Shown piece by piece: positions 19,283 through 23,616 of a stretch of 23,616 bases of DNA. The DNA is from Pigoraptor vietnamica (taxonomy: Eukaryota > Opisthokonta > Filasterea). The stretch spans positions 1-23,616 of the forward strand of contig CALSCQ010000049.1 of NCBI GenBank assembly GCA_943704525.1, given 5' to 3'. The translations under genes and the position numbers were made by a program. The first letter of the stretch is position 1, and each line of letters opens with the position of its first letter. Under the pieces are notes generated by a model. It saw only the letters and a list, made by a program, of their open reading frames with translations. It had not been told where the DNA came from and searched no databases.

Positions 19283-21055
19283 TCATTGCTTTGCCTCGGC
19301 GGCCTTCTGCTCGAGCCACTTCTCCCACCGCGCCATGCGTTCGGCGCGCTGCTCCTCCGTTTCCTCCACGACATAGCTCGTCTTCCCGTCCCACTGCGCC
19401 GCTTCCAGGCGCCGCCCGGCAAAGAAGCGCCCGTTCATGCGCTGTATGCACTTGGCCGCACCGTCGGCCTCCTTGTAGCGCACAGACACGACACCGTCAG
19501 GGTGGCGGTCGTAAACGGTCACCTTCACGACCTCGCCAAAGGTGGCACACTCTTGCCTGCGAAGCCAACAAAGCACTCAGCCACCAACACAGACAGCAAT
19601 GCACATTAACCAAAGCAACGCACATTAACCAAAGCAACGCACATTAACCAAAGCAACGCACATTAACCAAAGCAACGCACATTAACCGAAGCAACGCACA
19701 TTAACCAAAGCAACGCACATTAACCAAAGCAACGCACATTAACCAAAGCAACGCACATTAACCAAAGCAAAGCACATTAACCAAAGCAAAGCACATTAAC
19801 CAAAGCAACGCAACCACAAAAGTGCCATATCAGTGCGGAAGTTCCCCTCTTCCAACGGAGATCCTCCAAGTTCGTCGACCGTGGCCAATCAAGGGACAGA
19901 ACACGCATCAGAGAGCGCACAGGGAAATGCCTCAGCCAAACGCACCGAATGTCGTCCGTGATCTCGTTCAGCAGCGTCGGGTCCTCGTCAAACTCGCTCG
20001 GCGCGAACATGTGCTTCAACACGACCACGCACGCGGCCTTCTGCGCCTTCCGCTCCTCCGCGCTGACCTTGTTGTCCCACGCGAGCAGCCTGTCCGCGCC
20101 CTTGCCCTCCTTCTTCTTCTTCTTCTTCGGCCGCCGCTTCACCTCCACGTCCGCCCGCCGCTCAAACTTGGCGCGCTGCACGCTGATCTTGTGCCCGCGT
20201 AGGTCGCTCCCGTCGAGTATCACCAGCGCGTTCGGCACAGCCTCGGGCTTGATGTACGTGAACAGCCCGTCTCCCTTCGGGTTCCCCTCGGCGTCGCGGT
20301 AAAGCTTCGCCGTCGGGTGTCCGCTGTCGTCCGGACGCGGCAACCCGCACTTGGCCATGTGCGCCACAAACTCGTCCATAGTGACGTCCAGCGGGAGGCC
20401 GGTGACGTACACGCTGCTGTTCTTCTCGTCGGGTATGTCGTACCACCCGCCCTGCGCCTGCTGCGCCGCAGGGCCCTTGCCGCCCTTCGCATTCGCAGCC
20501 TGCGCTTGCGGCCCCTTCGCCTTCGGCGCAGCCTCATCGCCCCGCGCGTGGCCGTCGGCGTCGTCGTCGTCCTCGCTGTCGCTCTCCTCGGGATCGCGCT
20601 TCCGCTTGGCGTCCTGCAACTCGCGGTACACCGCATACTCCCGGATGCGCGCCTGCTCCTCGAGCACCTCGCGCGGGTCCGCCTGCGCGCCATCGTATGC
20701 CCCGCCGTAGTTAAGCTGGTACTGCAGAATGACGGACTCGTCCACGCGCGGAAACCACGCGCCGCGCGCAGAGTCCCACTCGTACACAGTGCCGTCGTTT
20801 GGGTCCACGTACGTCGCGCCGTGTGCGTGCGCACCGCCCCTCGATTCTTGTGGCGCTGCAGGTGCGGGCTCGTCGTCGTCTCTCTCCATCACCTGCCCAC
20901 AAACGCCCGTAAGCATTTGCACGCATAATGAAATGACGAGAAGGTGTGTGCGCGCAGTCGCAGTTGAAGTGATAGCACATTGCGCACGGACGGAGTGACA
21001 GCGAAAGGACTTGACTCACCGTTCGCGCAAGCTCCTCAATCTCGCGGCGATTCAT
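19283..21055 (-). CDS. HTATSF1: Tat-SF1/CUS2-type U2 snRNP splicing factor
   Basis: Three exons (21055-21020, 20892-19946, 19556-19283) encode 418 residues. The N-terminal segment TYVDPNDGTVYEWD followed by AWFPRVDESVILQYQLNYGG is the Tat-SF1 signature. An RRM occupies about 171-255 (VYVTGLPLDVTMDEF to ISVQRAKF). A Lys-rich likely nuclear signal (about 262-276) follows. The second RRM (about 299-392) is a U2AF-homology motif: it contains CVVVLKHMF, DEDPTLLNEITDDIR, DRHPDGVVSV and the R-x-F loop in NGRFFAGRR. In yeast and humans this domain binds ULM motifs of SF3B1, and the protein helps U2 snRNP assembly and branch-site recognition. An acidic Ser/Asp patch lies at about 113-125. The protein lacks the long acidic C-terminal tail of human Tat-SF1 and resembles short CUS2-like forms. 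Its first exon is only 36 bases. The second intron is 389 bases and holds a minisatellite. Confidence 0.96.
19601..19809. repeat. Minisatellite, 11 tandem copies of a 19-bp unit
   Basis: The unit GCACATTAACCAAAGCAAC repeats head to tail exactly 11 times. One copy has a single change (CCGAAG), and the ninth and tenth copies end in GCAAA instead of GCAAC. It fills more than half of the last intron of the Tat-SF1 gene. On the sense strand each unit reads GTTGCTTTGGTTAATGTGC. A repeat this even suggests recent expansion. Confidence 0.97.
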
Positions 21056-21618
21056 TTCAGAACACGGCGGCGGTTCGCCCAGACCAGCCGGGGGCAACAA
21101 TCGAGCCCCCTGTTTGGGCGACTCAAAAAAAGGGAACTATGTCGGTGTGTGACCGTTCCCACGCAAAAACGCACGGCGCGGTGTAAGAAAGGCCCTCTCG
21201 GGAGCACTGCGCGCTTGCCGGACAGGCTCAGTGGCAGTGTGGGTGGCTTGCGGCGTGCGGTGTTTCGTCGTGTGTGGTGCCTCACATGCGATTCAAATGT
21301 CAACAGCTGTCGCGCGCGTATGATTGGGGTGTCCGCTCACGTGCCGCCGCACCGTGACGAGTACATCTCTGCGTCAGGGACAGCAGCATAACAACGAAGC
21401 GCACACACACACGCACACACGCACGCACACACTCTCTCGTACAGAGGCATTTGCTCTGTTAGACCTCGCTCTCGTCACGACCATCCGTGAAATCCCCTTT
21501 ACCGCTCGTGCCACTGACGAGTAACCGGCGCGAACGCACGTGTGTGATGGACTCTTCTTGAGTGTGATTTCGACTTTGTGCTGCCGCCTGTTACACGCCT
21601 TGTGCGGCTGCTGGCGGG
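21056..21618. promoter_or_regulatory. Divergent promoter region, Tat-SF1 and formiminotransferase-like gene
   Basis: These 563 bases lie between divergent start codons and show no convincing coding sequence. Visible motifs are an E-box CACGTG at 21338-21343, a CCAAT box on the minus strand (GATTGGG, about 21322-21328) and a short CA/CG-rich run at about 21402-21432. The functional roles are inferred from position only. Confidence 0.45.
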
Positions 21619-23046
21619 ATGGCGTCCGCCAGTCGCTTTCTGCTTGCCGCGCTGTTTGTCTCTGAGGTAATTGTGCGGATGCGGTTGTGTGTTGCAGCAC
21701 TGCGTCAAGAGGGCAGCAACGCAGCTGCTCACACACACACACAGTGCACCCATGGACGCGCGCACATTCATGCACGCACCATATGCATACACGCCACGCA
21801 AACAAGACAGCGCACGCACCCATTCGCTCTCGCGCGCGTTCATTCATGTGCCACGCCCTACCTCGCGCAGGGGCGGAACCCTGCTGTCATTGCAAGCCTC
21901 GCGAGTGCGGCGCACAGCCAACACGGCGCCGCCCTTGTACACACACACACAGACAAGGTGGGGCTGCTGTGCTGCTCCATACGGCCCTGACGTGGCTCTC
22001 TTCTGTCTCTCGAGTGGGCTCAGTGTCGCCGTTTCAGACATACCACCGTTCGAGCTTCCACATTGCCGGGCGGCCGCAATCGGTCGTGGACGCCGCATTC
22101 GCCGTGGCAAAAGAGGCCTTCGGGAGGTGCGTGTGGGTCGGCGAAGGGAAGCCGCGTCTGTGGCTGTGCGGATGGTGGGAAGCTTCCGTACATTCCGAGT
22201 GTATTTGTGTCATGCGCCCTTGCACTGCCGGTAACGTCGGCCAACTTTCTTTCGCCTTTCGACAGCATCGATCTCACCAAGCACGCGGCGTCGCACCCGC
22301 GCGTGGGCGTCGTGGACCTCGTCGCCCTGCACCCCCTCGACTGCACACTCGACGTGGCTTCGGACGCATCGCGCGCCCTCGGCCGCCGTATTGGCGAGCA
22401 GCTTGCAACCCCCGTGCTGCTCTACGGTGCCGCACACGGCACGCACAGGTGCGGCGGTGCCCTTTAGTTTTCCTGGCGTACAACAGATGTCTTTGCGCAC
22501 GCGGTCGTGTTCTGATGCCGGGTGGGCTTGCAGGTCACTCGTGGACGTGCGGCGACAGACGTCGTTCTACCGGTCGACCGGCGCCGTGAACACCTCCGTG
22601 AGCTCCTCCCTCACGCCAGACTTTGGGCCGATCGAAGTCCCTCCGGCGCGGGGCATCACGGTGTGCGGCGCCACGCCGTTCGTGTGGAGCTGCAACGTGC
22701 GCCTGGACACGTCCGACCTCGAACTGGGGGCAGTTATTGCCAAGAAAGTGCGCACCGACACACTCCAGGTATGGCTGTGCCGAAGCAGAAGCGAGTTCTA
22801 AGCTGGGCGCTCACACTGTGCGCATTGGCGCAGACCATGGCACTCCTGCACGACGACGGCAAGGTCGAAATTGCGTGCAACGTGCTCGGGTCGCCCGCTG
22901 TGGACACTGGCCGCGTTGAGGCCTCCGTTGCGTCCGTAGCCTCGTCGCACGGCGTCCGTGTGAACGGGTCGTATCCCCTCGGCATTGCGCCAAACGCCGC
23001 GCTCACCGCCGCGCGAGAAGAAATCGCTCGGCGGGAGCAGGTATGA
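21619..23046 (+). CDS. Plant-type formiminotransferase-like protein, no cyclodeaminase domain
   Basis: Six exons (21619-21666, 21871-21957, 22038-22126, 22266-22448, 22534-22768, 22834-23046) join in frame to 284 residues. The segments VSEGRNPAVI, KHAASHPRVGVVDLVALHPL, LATPVLLYGAAHGTHR, LTPDFGP and TMALLHDDGKVEIACNVL match the formiminotransferase N-terminal subdomain family. They are closest to the short plant proteins of about 300 residues annotated as FTCD-like. H85 in SHPR corresponds to the catalytic His region of animal formiminotransferase (EHPR). In animals the bifunctional enzyme moves a formimino group from formiminoglutamate to tetrahydrofolate. Here the C-terminal cyclodeaminase domain is absent, and the true substrate of the short family is not established to my knowledge. 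The first two introns are the least certain. The CAG-GTATGA at the end could be read as a donor, but the in-frame TGA gives a family-sized protein. Confidence 0.87.
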
Positions 23047-23219
23047 CGCGCACCGCCACTCTCCCAACGAAAAAGAAAATGTAACTAAGAAGAGAACGCT
23101 TGTATTTATCCCCGTCAACTGAGACTTGAACAAGGTAGTTCGCCCGTAAACGCGCACGCGCACCCACGCACGCACGCGCAGCACGCAACGCACACGCACG
23201 CAACGCGGCATAGCCGTCC

Positions 23220-23616
23220 TCACGCCTCGTCATCGCTGACATCGAGGCTAACGGCGTCATAGTACGTGCCGTCCTTCATCGGCCTCTCCGTGTCCGGAAT
23301 GACATCGTCGTCTCCGTCGTGCGCCGCCTCCCCGTCAGCGCCACTCTCAAGCGCATCCGCGTCCGCAAGTTCGCTCTCGCCGGAATCCACGACGGCGCCT
23401 GCAGTGTCGTTGGATTCAACTCCGTCGCGCTGCTCTGTGCTTGTGGTGGAAGTCGCGTCTTTGGCCTGGACCTTCTCGGTAATCGGTGCCGCTGCGCGCC
23501 TCGGGAAGGGGCGGAATTTGCGCGCCCACGGCGGCCGCATGTTGCCTGTCTCGTGACTCACTCCGCGGCCACGGTGCAACGGCAGTCCCCTGAAGACGGG
23601 AGGGGCGGGAGGGGGC
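23220..23616 (-). CDS. Partial gene, C-terminal part of an unrecognised acidic protein
   Basis: An open frame runs from the window edge to TGA 23220-23222, giving at least 131 residues. It begins with PPPAPPVFRGLPLHRGRG, continues through a basic patch (RPPWARKFRPFPRR), then a long Ser/Thr/Asp/Glu/Ala-rich region, and ends in DDDVIPDTERP, DGTYYDAVSLDVSDDEA. The acidic end and basic patch suggest a disordered nuclear or ribonucleoprotein-type tail, but no domain is recognised. A GTGAGT within the frame (about 23562-23567) could be a donor, though no matching acceptor stands out. It converges on the formiminotransferase-like gene with 173 bases between stop codons. That gap holds only a CA/CG-rich stretch. 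Confidence 0.55.
   Translation of the reverse strand, partial: PPPAPPVFRGLPLHRGRGVSHETGNMRPPWARKFRPFPRRAAAPITEKVQAKDATSTTSTEQRDGVESNDTAGAVVDSGESELADADALESGADGEAAHDGDDDVIPDTERPMKDGTYYDAVSLDVSDDEA

Noticed and set aside
19601-19809. Tandem 19-mers as a CRISPR array or telomeric repeat
   Set aside because: The copies abut without unique spacers, the unit is not telomere-like, and the array lies inside a eukaryotic intron.

Overview
The window looks like nuclear DNA of a GC-rich, gene-dense single-celled eukaryote (a protist or alga). Genes lie about 30-560 bp apart on both strands. I could assemble 41 short GT-AG introns whose phases all agree. The protein families are ordinary eukaryotic ones: EIPR1, Tat-SF1, Trf4-type poly(A) polymerase, anoctamin, bHLH-PAS, FHA-RING. 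The single-PAS bHLH protein and the plant-type formiminotransferase-like protein lean away from animals and fungi, but I cannot place the organism more closely. I see no rRNA, tRNA, CRISPR array or recognisable transposon.

Layout, left to right. A (TG)n intron and the last two exons of an unrecognised Ser/Pro-rich protein (+, 162-584) converge on a bHLH-PAS transcription factor (-, 660-2572). Upstream of it on the same strand is a CHFR-like FHA-RING ubiquitin ligase (-, 2992-4679). That gene is divergent from a 12-exon xylose isomerase (+, 5040-7143), which converges with only 28 bp to spare on an EIPR1/TSSC1 WD40 gene (-, 7172-8730). Divergent from EIPR1 is a very long Trf4/TENT4-type nucleotidyltransferase (+, 9278-13451). 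It converges on the main find: one 8-exon gene (-, 13576-19081) coding for a complete anoctamin/TMEM16 followed by an extended-synaptotagmin-type SMP lipid-transfer domain and three C2 domains. Behind it on the same strand is a Tat-SF1/CUS2 splicing factor (-, 19283-21055), divergent from a formiminotransferase-like gene (+, 21619-23046). The 3' end of an unrecognised acidic-tailed protein (-, 23220-23616) closes the window.

The genes do not form one pathway. They cover gene regulation (bHLH-PAS, FHA-RING, Trf4, Tat-SF1), sugar and one-carbon metabolism (xylose isomerase, formiminotransferase-like) and membrane traffic or contact sites (EIPR1, anoctamin-SMP-C2). The strongest candidate for an undescribed system is the anoctamin-SMP-C2 protein. 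It places a putative lipid scramblase, a lipid-transfer tube and a calcium-dependent membrane tether in one chain, functions usually carried by separate proteins. The long simple repeats lie inside introns: TG runs on the sense strand, a 50-T tract just upstream of a 3' splice site, and an 11-copy 19-bp minisatellite.

All gene models come from reading by eye (frames, splice sites and family resemblance). No alignment or transcript data were available.
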